From assembly GCF_024437735.1 (NCBI RefSeq), contig NZ_JANFQO010000030.1:1-53214 (forward strand): a DNA stretch of 53,214 nt, in the 5' to 3' direction. The first letter of the stretch is position 1. Each line of letters opens with the position of its first letter. The notes below the pieces were generated by a model. The model did not search any database. It saw only the letters and a program-made list of their open reading frames with translations, and had not been told where the DNA came from. A program made the position numbers and the translations under genes. This document shows, piece after piece, positions 10,935 through 19,121 of this stretch. Source of the DNA: Tahibacter harae (GTDB lineage: Bacteria; Pseudomonadota; Gammaproteobacteria; Xanthomonadales; Rhodanobacteraceae).

Positions 10935-11909
10935 TCAGGCTGCCTGTGCCTTGCTCTGCAGCGAAGCCAGCCACTCGTCGTCCGAGCCTTCGCTGATGCC
11001 TTCGAACAGGATGGTGGAGAGATAGCGTTCGCCGGTGTCGGGCAGCATGGCGAGGATGGTCGAGCCGGGTGCGGCGTCCTGGGCGACCTGCAGCGCGGCG
11101 GCCAGCGTCGCACCGGAGGAGAGGCCGACGAAGATGCCTTCCTCGGCGGCAAGGCGGCGCGAGGTATCGCGGGCGACGATATCGTCCACCGGCAGGATGC
11201 GGTCGGCGATGGTGCGGCTGAGCACGGCCGGCAGGAAGTCCGGCGTCCAGCCCTGGATCTTGTGCGGCTTCCACTCCTGGCCCGAGAGCAAGGCCGCGCC
11301 GGCGGGCTCGCTGGCGATGATCTGGATGTCCGGGCGGGCCAGCTTGAGCACTTCGCCCGCGCCCGTGATGGTGCCGCCGGTACCCCAGCCGCTGACGAAG
11401 TAATCCAGCCGCCTGCCGGCGAAATCGCGCAGGATTTCCGGGCCGGTGGTGCTGCGGTGCCAGGCCGGATTGGCTTCGTTCTCGAACTGGCGGGCGAGGA
11501 ACCAGCCGTGCTGTTCGGCCAGTTCCTTCGCTTTCTTCACCATGCCGGTGCCGCGTTCGGCGGCCGGGGTCAGGATCACCTTGCCGCCGTAGGCGCGGAT
11601 CAGCTTGCGGCGTTCGATGGAGAAGGTCTCCGTCATCACCGCGACGAAGGGATAGCCGCGCGCCGCAGCCACGGCGGCCAGCGCGATGCCGGTGTTGCCG
11701 GAGGTCGCTTCGACGATGGTCTGGCCGGGCTTGAGCAGGCCGCGGCGTTCGGCGTCGAGCACGATGGCCAGGGCCAGGCGGTCCTTGACCGAGCCGGCCG
11801 GATTGAAGGCTTCCACCTTGACGTACAGCTCCACGTGCTTGGGCGCCAGGCGGTGCAGCTTGACGATGGGGGTGTTGCCGATGGTGTCGAGAATGCTGTC
11901 GTAGATCAT
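10935..11909 (-). CDS. cysK: Cysteine synthase A (O-acetylserine sulfhydrylase)
   Basis: Predicted 324 aa, full length for the family. PLP-binding Lys42 lies in NPAGSVKDR, the substrate loop TSGNTG at 69-74, and the phosphate-binding GWGTGGTITG further on; SSGA near the C-terminus closes the PLP site. It makes L-cysteine from O-acetylserine and sulfide. GGGAG sits 7 bases before the ATG. It lies 55 bases downstream of cysG on the same strand, and both are divergent from cysB, the expected regulator, so a cysteine-starvation regulon is likely. Confidence 0.96.
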   Translation of the reverse strand: MIYDSILDTIGNTPIVKLHRLAPKHVELYVKVEAFNPAGSVKDRLALAIVLDAERRGLLKPGQTIVEATSGNTGIALAAVAAARGYPFVAVMTETFSIERRKLIRAYGGKVILTPAAERGTGMVKKAKELAEQHGWFLARQFENEANPAWHRSTTGPEILRDFAGRRLDYFVSGWGTGGTITGAGEVLKLARPDIQIIASEPAGAALLSGQEWKPHKIQGWTPDFLPAVLSRTIADRILPVDDIVARDTSRRLAAEEGIFVGLSSGATLAAALQVAQDAAPGSTILAMLPDTGERYLSTILFEGISEGSDDEWLASLQSKAQAA

Positions 11910-11964
11910 GGCGCGGCTCCCGGAGCAGGCGAATATTTGTAGATAAATTTCAAAAGGTGCAATG

Positions 11965-13401
11965 TCAGGCGGCGCGGGCCAGCGGCGCCGGCAGCACCGG
12001 CCCCAGCGGCGCGGCGCCGAACCAGTGCAGGCACCCGCCCAGCGCGGCGACTTCGCCGACGATGAGCAGGGCCGGCGATTTCACTGCGTGCTGCGCTGCC
12101 AGCTGCGGCAGTTCGTCCAGCGCGCCCAGCACGACGCGCTGTTCGGTGCGCGAGCCGTTCTCGACCAGGGCCACCGGCGTGGCGCCGGCGCGGCCGTGGG
12201 CGAGCAGATGCGCGCGTATGCGTTCCAGCCCGGCCACGCCCATGTAGAACACCAGGGTCTGGCGCTCGGCGGCCAGGGCCTGCCAGTCCAGCGTGTCCAG
12301 CGATTCGCGGCAGTGGGCAGTGACCAGGCGTACCGACTGGGCGTGGTCGCGGTGGGTCAGCGGAATGCCGGAATACGCGGCGCAGGCGAGGGCGGCAGTG
12401 ATGCCGGGCACGACTTCAAAGGCGATGCCGTGCTGCTGCAGGAATTCCAGTTCCTCGCCGCCGCGGCCGAACACAAACGGGTCGCCGCCCTTGAGCCGCA
12501 CTACGCGGCGGCCGGCGCGCGCATGTTCGAGCAGCAGCGCGTGTATGCCGGCCTGGGTGGTGTGATGGGTGCCGGCTTCCTTGGCGACTTCGATCAGTTC
12601 CGCATCGCGCCGCGCCAGCGCCAGCACCTCGCGGCTGACCAGGCGGTCGTGCAGGATCACGTCGGCTTCGTTGAGCGCGCGCAGGCCACGCAGGGTGAGC
12701 AGGCCCGCATCGCCGGGACCGGCGCCGACCAGCACCACGCTGCCCTGTGCCGTGCTTTTCTCCGCCGCGGCGAGTTCCTGTTCCAGCGCCGATTCCGCAA
12801 TCGCGATCTGGCCGCGGCGCACGAATTCGGCCACGCGGCCCTGCAGCACCTTTTCCAGGAAGCGGCGGCGCCGGCCCAGGTCGGCCAGACGCCCACGGAT
12901 GCGTGCCCGCCAACGGTCGGCCAGCGCCGCCAGGGCGCCGAGTGAAGGATCCAACAAACGTTCGATCTGCTCGCGCACCAGGCGCGCCAGCACCGGCGCG
13001 GCACCGCCGGTGGATACGGCGACGACCAGCGGCGAGCGGTCGATCACCGCCGGTACCTGGAAACTGGAGCGCTGCGCATCGTCGACCACGTTGCACCAGA
13101 TGCGCTCGCGCGCCGCGGCGGCGGCTACGGCGGCGTTCACCGCGCTGTCGCTGGTGGCGGCGATGACGAGCCAGGCACCGTCCAGCCAGGACGGCTCGAA
13201 TTCCCCGGAAATCAGGCAGATGCGGCCCTGATCGGCCCACAGCCCGAGATTCCTGCTGAAGGCCGGTGCGCCGACATGCACATCCGCGCCGGCTTCCAGC
13301 AGGGCGGCGACCTTGCGTTCGGCGACCTGGCCGCCGCCGGCAACCAGCACGCGGCGGCCTGCAAGCTCGGCAAAGATGGGATAGAGTCGGGAAGCGGGCA
13401 T
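11965..13401 (-). CDS. cysG: Siroheme synthase (trifunctional CysG)
   Basis: Predicted 478 aa from ATG 13401; an in-frame ATG at 13431 and a longer open frame upstream exist, but [10 protein letters not shown] aligns with the usual CysG start. The N-terminal half is the precorrin-2 dehydrogenase/sirohydrochlorin ferrochelatase ([11 protein letters not shown] nucleotide loop, [16 protein letters not shown]). The C-terminal half is uroporphyrinogen-III methyltransferase ([33 protein letters not shown]). It makes siroheme for sulfite or nitrite reductase. It is the promoter-proximal gene of the cysG-cysK unit. Confidence 0.95.
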   Translation of the reverse strand: MPASRLYPIFAELAGRRVLVAGGGQVAERKVAALLEAGADVHVGAPAFSRNLGLWADQGRICLISGEFEPSWLDGAWLVIAATSDSAVNAAVAAAAARERIWCNVVDDAQRSSFQVPAVIDRSPLVVAVSTGGAAPVLARLVREQIERLLDPSLGALAALADRWRARIRGRLADLGRRRRFLEKVLQGRVAEFVRRGQIAIAESALEQELAAAEKSTAQGSVVLVGAGPGDAGLLTLRGLRALNEADVILHDRLVSREVLALARRDAELIEVAKEAGTHHTTQAGIHALLLEHARAGRRVVRLKGGDPFVFGRGGEELEFLQQHGIAFEVVPGITAALACAAYSGIPLTHRDHAQSVRLVTAHCRESLDTLDWQALAAERQTLVFYMGVAGLERIRAHLLAHGRAGATPVALVENGSRTEQRVVLGALDELPQLAAQHAVKSPALLIVGEVAALGGCLHWFGAAPLGPVLPAPLARAA

Positions 13402-13557
13402 GGCGGTTTCGGCGGGAATACCTGTAGGCATGGGTAGAACCGACACGACTTCACCGCGGCGGTTGCAGGACCATGCTGTGCGCCCGCTGCTTCGCAGGGA
13501 AGTGAGCAAACGCTGTGCCGTTATGCCGTTCAGGCATGTCCGGGACAGACAGCCGTA

Positions 13558-13586
13558 TAGACGTCTAAATGATCTATCGTTATAGT
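13558..13586 (+). promoter_or_regulatory. Candidate sigma-70 promoter for the leader ORF-cysB unit
   Basis: TAGACG (13558-13563) and TATAGT (13581-13586) are separated by 17 bases; they match the -35 and -10 consensus at 4/6 and 5/6 positions. It lies in an AT-rich patch unusual for this genome. A start near 13593 would give a ~70-base leader before the leader ORF. The region between cysG and cysB must also hold the divergent cysG promoter, which I cannot place firmly. Confidence 0.45.
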
Positions 13587-13662
13587 CGAATCACCCCGCC
13601 TGGACCGAAAGGGCTTCCGTGAACAAAGCCCCGGGCAGGCTCGATCCCAAGGAGCGCAACAA

Positions 13663-13773
13663 ATGAAACCGATTAATTACGCCACCCGATTCTGTATGAA
13701 TTACGTAACTACCAATTGGCGTCGCCCGCTTACGTCCGAACTGTTGCGATCTCCCCAGAGAAGGCCGTCATGA
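13663..13773 (+). CDS. Possible 36-aa leader ORF overlapping the cysB start
   Basis: ATG 13663 is preceded by a strong AAGGAG (13649-13654, 8-base spacing). The frame runs 36 codons and ends in a TGA that overlaps the cysB start as ATGA (13770-13773), the arrangement of translationally coupled genes. The first half (MKPINYATRFCMNYVTTNW) has AT-rich codons unlike neighbouring genes, with one Cys and no Cys cluster; the second half is Arg/Pro-rich. I know of no named family. Alternative: the AT-rich stretch is a second cysB promoter or operator (TTACGTAA palindrome at 13701-13708, AATTACG repeated at 13675 and 13699) and the ORF is incidental. Confidence 0.4.
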   Translation: MKPINYATRFCMNYVTTNWRRPLTSELLRSPQRRPS

Positions 13774-14798
13774 CACTCACTCAGCTGCGTTACCTGATCG
13801 CCATTGCCGATTCCGGCCTGAACATCACGCTCGCCGCCGAGCGCGTACACGCCACCCAGCCGGGCATCTCCAAGCAGCTCAAGCAGCTGGAAGATGAACT
13901 CGGTTTCCAGATCTTCGCCCGCAAGGGCAAGAGCCTCGAACGCATCACTCCCGCCGGCATACAGGTCATAGACCGTGCCCGCGTGATCCTTGCAGAAGCC
14001 GCCAACATTCGCGCCCTCGCCGCGAACCTGCGCAACGAAGCGCAGGGCGAACTGCGTATTGCCACCACCCATACCCAGGCGCGATTCGTGCTGCCGCGGA
14101 CCATCGCCAGCCTGAAGCGCCGTTATCCCCAGGTCAGCGTCCACCTCAAGCCCAGCGGCGATGCCGAAGTGCTGGCCTTGCTGGAACGCGGTGAAGCGGA
14201 TATCGCCATCGTCTCCACCGCGGGCAGCGTGCCTGCCGGCGGCATGGCCGTGCCGCTGTTCCGCTGGGACCGCCATGTCCTGGTTCCGCGCACCCATCCG
14301 CTGGCCAAGCTGGACAAGGCGCCGCGGCTTGATGAATTGGCGGAATATCCGCTGGTCAGCTACGAATCCTCGCTCAAGCCGGATTCCTCGCTGCGCCGCG
14401 CCTTCCTCGGCGCCGGTCTGCTGCCGCGCATCGCCATCACTGCGCGCGACGCCGATCTCATCAAGACCTATGTCCGCGCCGGCCTCGGCGTCGGCGTGCT
14501 GGCCGAGATGGCGCTGCTGCCGGAGGACCTGGCCGACCTCAAGGCCTTGCCGGCGCCGGGACTGTTCCCGCTGTGCACGACCTGGGTCGTGCTGCGCCGC
14601 GACCGCGTGCTGCGCGACTACGCGCTGGACCTCGTCGCCGAACTGGCGCCGCAGCTGGACCGCCGCGGCCTGCGCCGCGTGCTGGACGGCGTGACCACGC
14701 CGGACTGGCCCGCGCCGCCGCACTGGCGCCAGCTGAACGCCTCGGCCGAGACCAAGCCGGTCGTCGCCGGCAGCAGCTACGCCGCCCAGGCTGCCTGA
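13770..14798 (+). CDS. cysB: LysR-family regulator CysB
   Basis: Predicted 342 aa from ATG 13770, with AGAGAAGG (13757-13764) 5 bases upstream. The N-terminal winged helix (MTLTQLRYLIAIADSG, then ATQPGISKQLKQLE) and the continuation GFQIFARKGKSLERITPAG are typical of CysB/Cbl. The effector domain (~90-300) carries ATTHTQARFVLP and the ...GVGVLAEMAL segment. CysB-type regulators activate sulfate assimilation with N-acetylserine or O-acetylserine as inducer. Divergence from cysG-cysK supports the call over other LysR proteins. It is ~18 residues longer than E. coli CysB, mostly at the C-terminus. Confidence 0.93.
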   Translation: MTLTQLRYLIAIADSGLNITLAAERVHATQPGISKQLKQLEDELGFQIFARKGKSLERITPAGIQVIDRARVILAEAANIRALAANLRNEAQGELRIATTHTQARFVLPRTIASLKRRYPQVSVHLKPSGDAEVLALLERGEADIAIVSTAGSVPAGGMAVPLFRWDRHVLVPRTHPLAKLDKAPRLDELAEYPLVSYESSLKPDSSLRRAFLGAGLLPRIAITARDADLIKTYVRAGLGVGVLAEMALLPEDLADLKALPAPGLFPLCTTWVVLRRDRVLRDYALDLVAELAPQLDRRGLRRVLDGVTTPDWPAPPHWRQLNASAETKPVVAGSSYAAQAA

Positions 14799-14812
14799 GC
14801 CGCCGCAACAGG

Positions 14813-14843
14813 AACGCCGCCGCCTTCGGGCGGCGGCGTTTTT
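14813..14843 (+). terminator. Rho-independent terminator after cysB
   Basis: CGCCGCCGCC (14815-14824) pairs with GGCGGCGGCG (14829-14838) around a TTCG tetraloop, followed by a run of five T (14839-14843); preceding AA can extend the stem. It lies 14 bases after the cysB stop. Confidence 0.9.
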
Positions 14844-15015
14844 CCATGGTGGAAAAATCTGTCCTGGAACGTGTGGATAGCGAAAACTTGCGGCGCGGCC
14901 CGCTTTCGTCCGACTTCGCTTGTGCCGCGCAGGGCGCCGGCCGGCATGACAGTCGCCGCATCCGATTTCCGGTAGCACTCCCGAACGCCGATTCCGGCCT
15001 GACGGAGCCTTGGCC

Positions 15016-15567
15016 TTGGCCAGCACCTACAACGTCCTGATCTGCTCGCCCGCGGGTTTCCTGCAGCAGCAGCGTCTCTGCCTGAGTGTCGATCCCGCCG
15101 ACGGCAGCAGCCTGATCGTCGCCGCGCGCGATCCCGATTCCACGCTGCAGCACTGGATCGTGATGGACCTTGGCAACAGCAATTTCGCCTTCTGGAACGA
15201 TCCGCTGCACGTGCTGGTGGCGGACATGGACACGGGCGCGCTGTCCCTGCGCTACAAGCCCGCAGGCCCCTATGCACCCTACGCCACGGACGAGTTCTGG
15301 AACGGCGCGCTGAACCAGAGCCTGGCGGATTTCATCAAGAACGCCTTCGTCCAGTTCGGCCAGGGCATCGCCGGACTGTTCTCCGGCGCAACGCATATCC
15401 ATTGGCCCGGCGTCGCCATGCGACCCAACTTCGACTACAACCGCAACCTCAACATTCTCGGCGACGGGCCCTGGGCGCCGGGCCGCCGCGTCGCCGCCTG
15501 GGACGGCTGGGGCGGCGGCGATCCGAATGAACTGTGGTGGCTGGAGGCGCGGCCGCTGACTCCGTAG
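15016..15567 (+). CDS. Hypothetical protein, beta-trefoil/ricin-lectin-like pattern
   Basis: Predicted ~183 aa from TTG 15016, which has GGAG (15004-15007) 8 bases upstream; TTG 15010 is also in frame but too close to that site. Three loosely similar blocks with aromatic-rich ends (LQHWIVMD, a middle block around NFAFWNDPLHVLV, and WDGWGGGDPNELWWLEA) suggest a three-lobed beta-trefoil such as ricin-type lectins (Q-x-W-like motifs). Between the second and third block lies an insertion of ~50 residues. No signal peptide is evident. The fold is inferred by eye; function unknown. It follows the cysB terminator and faces the same way as the three-gene cluster downstream. Confidence 0.55.
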   Translation: MASTYNVLICSPAGFLQQQRLCLSVDPADGSSLIVAARDPDSTLQHWIVMDLGNSNFAFWNDPLHVLVADMDTGALSLRYKPAGPYAPYATDEFWNGALNQSLADFIKNAFVQFGQGIAGLFSGATHIHWPGVAMRPNFDYNRNLNILGDGPWAPGRRVAAWDGWGGGDPNELWWLEARPLTP

Positions 15568-15712
15568 GCACGCCGGCGGCGCGCCGTGGCAGGTCTGGCC
15601 GCGTCAATCAGCGGCGCGGCAGCTGTGTTGCAGGCCTGCCCAATCGGTGACGCGATCAGCAGCGTCGGCGCGGGCCGGCGTGCCAGAATCCGCGCGTTTT
15701 TTGCCTCTGCGG

Positions 15713-16333
15713 GTGCGGCTTCTGAAACGGCGTCTGTCCCAACCTGGCTGGCTCGACGGCAATGCGAAACAGGTATCGGTCTGGCTGCTGCTGGGCGCGG
15801 TCGGCGCCGTCGCCGGGCTCGCGACCTGGCTCAGCGGTGGTTTTGCCGCGGCCAAGCCGCCGGCCTTGCCGGCGCTGGAAGCCGGCAAGGGCCTGGATAC
15901 CGGCCAGTGGCACGTCGTCGTACAGCGCGCCTGGCTCAGCGCACGCCGCGCCGACGGGCGCGAGGCGCCGCCGGGCAAGGTGGCGCTGAACCTCGACGTG
16001 GAACTGACCAACCGTACGCGCGAGTCCAGCAGCGATATTGCCTCAGCCTTCCGCATAGGCCTGCCCGCGATCACGCCCAAGACGCCGCCCACCCTGCTGC
16101 GCGACAACAGCGTGCTGGGCATGCTGCATCCGAAGATGCCCGAGCGGGTCGCCCTGTCCTGGGAGGTGCCGGCGGGCACGGCGATCCCGGATCCGCTGCC
16201 GGTGGTGATCCTGAGCAAGGTGTACAAGTCCCGCGACAATCTCAGCGGCGGCGCGGGCTGGTTCACGCCCAAGCCGCTGGCCGAAGTGCACCTCCACGTG
16301 GCCGCGCCCGACGCGCCGGTGACGCCGCCATGA
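15713..16333 (+). CDS. Uncharacterised membrane-anchored protein, first gene of a three-gene unit
   Basis: About 206 aa from GTG 15713; TTG 15701 and GTG 15647 are in frame and none has a clear ribosome site. After a basic N-terminus (LLKRRLSQ) comes one hydrophobic helix (VSVWLLLGAVGAVAGLATWL), then an extracytoplasmic region with a beta-sandwich flavour: WHVVVQRAW, VALNLDVELTNRT, and PERVALSWEVPAG. This resembles DUF4352/telokin-like secreted domains. Its stop overlaps the next start as ATGA. No known function. Confidence 0.6.
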   Translation: MRLLKRRLSQPGWLDGNAKQVSVWLLLGAVGAVAGLATWLSGGFAAAKPPALPALEAGKGLDTGQWHVVVQRAWLSARRADGREAPPGKVALNLDVELTNRTRESSSDIASAFRIGLPAITPKTPPTLLRDNSVLGMLHPKMPERVALSWEVPAGTAIPDPLPVVILSKVYKSRDNLSGGAGWFTPKPLAEVHLHVAAPDAPVTPP

Positions 16334-16890
16334 GCCGGCTGCGCGCCCTGGGCTGGACCGTGCTGGCGCTGGCCCTGCTGCTGGCCATGCGCGAGTCGAC
16401 ACCGAATTACGACGCCTTGGTCGGGCCGCTGGTGCAGCGCGGCCGCAGCGGCGAAAACCTGGCGGGCCGGCGCTTCGAGGCGCGCGTGGACGCGGTGCAT
16501 GCCGCGCGCCTGATCCGTTACGAACGCCGGCCCGACAGCGTCGAGCAGCGCGACAGCAGCGGCGTCTGGCTGGTGGTCGAGGCCAGCGCCCGCGCGACCC
16601 AGGTGCCGGTCACCCTGGGCAATGCCCAGTTGCTGACCCGCGACGGCCGCCGCTACGCCCAGAGCGGGCGCCTGCCCCTGAGTCCGCCGTTGCTGGCCGC
16701 GCGCGAATTGCAGCCCGGCATCGAAAGCCGCGGCGTGCTGCTGTTCGAGCTGCCGGCCGATGCCCTGGCCGGCGCCGTGCTGGCCCTGTCCGAGAACCGC
16801 CTGAGCCGGCTGGACTCGGAGCTGCATATCGACCTGGGCCTGGCCGTCGCGCCGGCGCCGCGCGAGTTCTACGACCTGGTGCGCCCATGA
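16330..16890 (+). CDS. Uncharacterised DUF4352-like envelope protein, second gene of the unit
   Basis: Predicted 186 aa. It starts at ATG 16330, overlapping the previous stop by four bases. A single N-terminal hydrophobic helix (GWTVLALALLLAM) is followed by an extracytoplasmic domain. The alternating strands (GVWLVVEASARATQ, VTLGNAQLLTRDGRRY, and GIESRGVLLFELP) follow the order seen in DUF4352/TRF2-like immunoglobulin folds. Its own stop overlaps the next ATG by four bases, so all three genes are probably translated from one mRNA. Role unknown. Confidence 0.65.
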   Translation: MSRLRALGWTVLALALLLAMRESTPNYDALVGPLVQRGRSGENLAGRRFEARVDAVHAARLIRYERRPDSVEQRDSSGVWLVVEASARATQVPVTLGNAQLLTRDGRRYAQSGRLPLSPPLLAARELQPGIESRGVLLFELPADALAGAVLALSENRLSRLDSELHIDLGLAVAPAPREFYDLVRP

Positions 16891-17456
16891 GGACGCGCCG
16901 CCTGTACCGGCGCAGCCTGGCCGGCCTGATCCTGCTGTTGCCGCTGGCGCTATGGACGGCCAGCGGCGAAGGTCTGCTGGACTATCTGCGCAGCCGGGCC
17001 GTGGACGAGACCGTGGTCGCCGCCTGCGGACGCCAGGACTACGGCGGCAGCAGCTGGCGTATCGACGGCTTCCAGTCCTGGAGCGGCGTGCTGCCGGCCG
17101 AGGCGGCGGCGCCGGGGCTGAACTTGCAGGCGGCCAGCCTGCCGCCGGGCGTGCATCTGCTGCGCGTGCGCGTCGCGCTGCGGCCGGGCGATGCGGAAGC
17201 GGTGAAGCACCTCGACCGCTGCGAGCTGGAACTCGCCGATAGCCGCGGCCGGCGCTGGAAACCGCAGCCGGCGCCGCTCAAGCGCCGCGAGTTCCCTGCG
17301 CGCTGCAGCGGCAGCCTGTCCGATCCGCCCCAGGTGGCGCTGGAATTCCGCTTTGAACAGGATTTCCTGCTGCCCGAGGATGCGGTCGACGACGTGGCTG
17401 CGGTGATACGCCTCGGTGCGGAAAAGCCGCGTCTATTGCGGCTGCAATTGCGCTGA
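16887..17456 (+). CDS. Uncharacterised envelope protein, third gene of the unit
   Basis: Predicted 189 aa, starting within the preceding stop (ATGA at 16887-16890). An N-terminal arginine cluster and hydrophobic helix (SLAGLILLLPLALW) indicate a signal anchor or signal peptide. The remainder is predicted extracytoplasmic with three Cys (after VVAA, DR and PAR), which could form one disulfide. Its last 24 bases overlap the 3' end of the convergent membrane-protein gene. I recognise no family. Confidence 0.6.
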   Translation: MRTRRLYRRSLAGLILLLPLALWTASGEGLLDYLRSRAVDETVVAACGRQDYGGSSWRIDGFQSWSGVLPAEAAAPGLNLQAASLPPGVHLLRVRVALRPGDAEAVKHLDRCELELADSRGRRWKPQPAPLKRREFPARCSGSLSDPPQVALEFRFEQDFLLPEDAVDDVAAVIRLGAEKPRLLRLQLR

Positions 17457-18710
17457 GGCGGGCGGCGGCGCGGGCACGGTGCCATGGCGGCGCTGCCAGG
17501 CGGCCACGCCCAGCTCCAGCGTTGCGGCCAGCAGGCAGATACGCAGCGGCTCGAACAGCAGGCTGGCGCCGGTGCCCAGCGGACTGCCCACGAACAGGGC
17601 CAGCGCATTGCCAACCGGGCGCCAGAACTCTGCCGGGTGCGGGCCGATCAGCTGCGTGGCCAGCACCCAGGCCTGTACCGACAGCCATTCCAGGCCGCGG
17701 TAGCCCACACAGAAGGCCAGCACCAGGGTCAGCCCGGCTTGCAGGGTCAGGCGCAGGCTGTTTGCCACCGGCACGTAGCGCGTGCGGTAGCCCTTGACCA
17801 CGTCATCGCCGAACTGGCGCAGGGTGGCGGGCAGGCGGTCGTAGCGGTCGACCAGCTTTTCCAGCCGGCGGTTGGTGGAGAGCAGGGATTTCTCGCCCAG
17901 CTCGCGGCCGAAGATCAGCGCGGTGATCGCCAGCCAGACCAGTGGCAGCAGGGCGGCCAGGAACAAGCCCTGGGCTGCGTTCCAGACGGTATCCATCAAG
18001 GTCGGCAGGCCCGGCGCCAGCGGCGCCTGGGCGAGATCGGCCGAGGCGCCGCCGAAGTACTGCCAGACCACGCGCGATTCCAGCCATTTCATCGCGACTT
18101 CCTTGCCGCGGGTGATGACGAACAGGCCGATGAAGACCCAGTTTGCCTCGCACAGCACGATCAGCGCCTGCCAGCCCGGCGAATGCTTGCGCGCCTCGCG
18201 TGCCTTGGCGTAGCGGCGCAGCAGCCAGGACGCGGCCACCGAAATGAGCAGGCCGCTGGATTTCAGCGCATCCAGCAGCGGCCCGTACTGGCCCAGCGGG
18301 TCGCGCGCCAGGCCGGCCAGGGAATATTCGCGCACGGTTTCGCCGAGCAGTCCCCAGGCCGCGTAGTAAGCGAAGAACGGCACGAGGGCCAGGGCCAGCG
18401 CCGAAGCCAGGCGGTCGCCGCGTCGCGCCGGCCCGGCTGTGTCGTCCGCCACCGCAGCGGTGCTGCCCAGCGCCGGCAGCGAAGGACGCAGCACATGGAA
18501 CATGGCGATGACGATGGCCAGCTCCAGCACCACCAGCGGCGCCAGCAGGGACAGGCCCAGCACGTGATTGCGCAGGCCGGCCTCGACCACCAGGCGCAGC
18601 AGCCATTCATTGGCCAGGTAGCCGGCCAGCACCAGCAGCACCAGCGGCGGCCAGTGCTGCCGCCACAGGCCGAACGTGGTGCGCAGCAATTGCAGGGGAA
18701 TGGAGTGCAT
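17433..18710 (-). CDS. Uncharacterised multi-span membrane protein
   Basis: Predicted 425 aa from ATG 18710; an ATG at 18728 and a longer open frame upstream exist, but MHSIPLQLLRTTFGLW begins the recognisably membrane-like sequence. About eight hydrophobic segments are visible, including PLVLLVLAGYLANEWLL, LLAPLVVLELAIVIAMF, ALVPFFAYYAAWGLL, and LFLAALLPLVWLAITALIF. A ~70-residue basic loop (EKSLLSTNRRLEKLVDRY...) separates the last three spans. It is convergent with, and overlaps by 24 bases, the third gene of the small envelope unit. No family recognised. Confidence 0.6.
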   Translation of the reverse strand: MHSIPLQLLRTTFGLWRQHWPPLVLLVLAGYLANEWLLRLVVEAGLRNHVLGLSLLAPLVVLELAIVIAMFHVLRPSLPALGSTAAVADDTAGPARRGDRLASALALALVPFFAYYAAWGLLGETVREYSLAGLARDPLGQYGPLLDALKSSGLLISVAASWLLRRYAKAREARKHSPGWQALIVLCEANWVFIGLFVITRGKEVAMKWLESRVVWQYFGGASADLAQAPLAPGLPTLMDTVWNAAQGLFLAALLPLVWLAITALIFGRELGEKSLLSTNRRLEKLVDRYDRLPATLRQFGDDVVKGYRTRYVPVANSLRLTLQAGLTLVLAFCVGYRGLEWLSVQAWVLATQLIGPHPAEFWRPVGNALALFVGSPLGTGASLLFEPLRICLLAATLELGVAAWQRRHGTVPAPPPASAQLQPQ

Positions 18711-18763
18711 GGCCGCGGAGCATGTCATCGCGTCGCGGCGGGTTCCAGCGATCCGGTAGCGTT

Positions 18764-18905
18764 TCCGCGGCGTGCGGGAGCACTCCACCGGCGGCCGCGC
18801 TACAACGACGCAGTGAGCGCGGCTTCCCCGCGGCGTGCAGCGCGCTCCCAGGGAGCGCGGCCTGCCGGTGCGGGACATCGGCGTTGCCGCGCCCGGGAGC
18901 GGTCC
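18764..18905. repeat. REP-like GC-rich hairpin block
   Basis: Within the 411-base gap 18711-19121. CGCGCTCC (18841-18848) pairs with GGAGCGCG (18852-18859). GAGCGCGGC occurs at 18815 and again at 18853, and a related GGGAGCGG at 18894. The unit resembles the GGAGCGCGGC-type repetitive extragenic palindromes of gammaproteobacteria. The rest of the gap shows no gene. Confidence 0.45.
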
Positions 18906-19121
18906 GGCATGCATCGCCGCCTCGCGGCCGTGGCGCGGCCTTCACGGGCATGACCCTAGTCTCCGCGGCCGGGGCGGCTACATCTGCAGACCTGCCGGAA
19001 CACGCTGCGGTCTCGTACGGAGATCGCAGCGCGCGTGCCGGCGGGCTTTGCTGCAGCCGCTCTTTGCCGCGGGCCTGGCCCGCACCCGCCCGCTGGGCCC
19101 CTGACGGTTCAAACAGAAGCC

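Noticed and set aside
17484-18953. Long plus-strand frame across the membrane protein gene
   Set aside because: Gln/His-rich low-complexity translation; the minus frame has clear transmembrane segments.
18960-19121. Mn2+ (yybP-ykoY) riboswitch before the TerC-family gene
   Set aside because: Some TerC genes carry it, but I could not find its conserved segments here.
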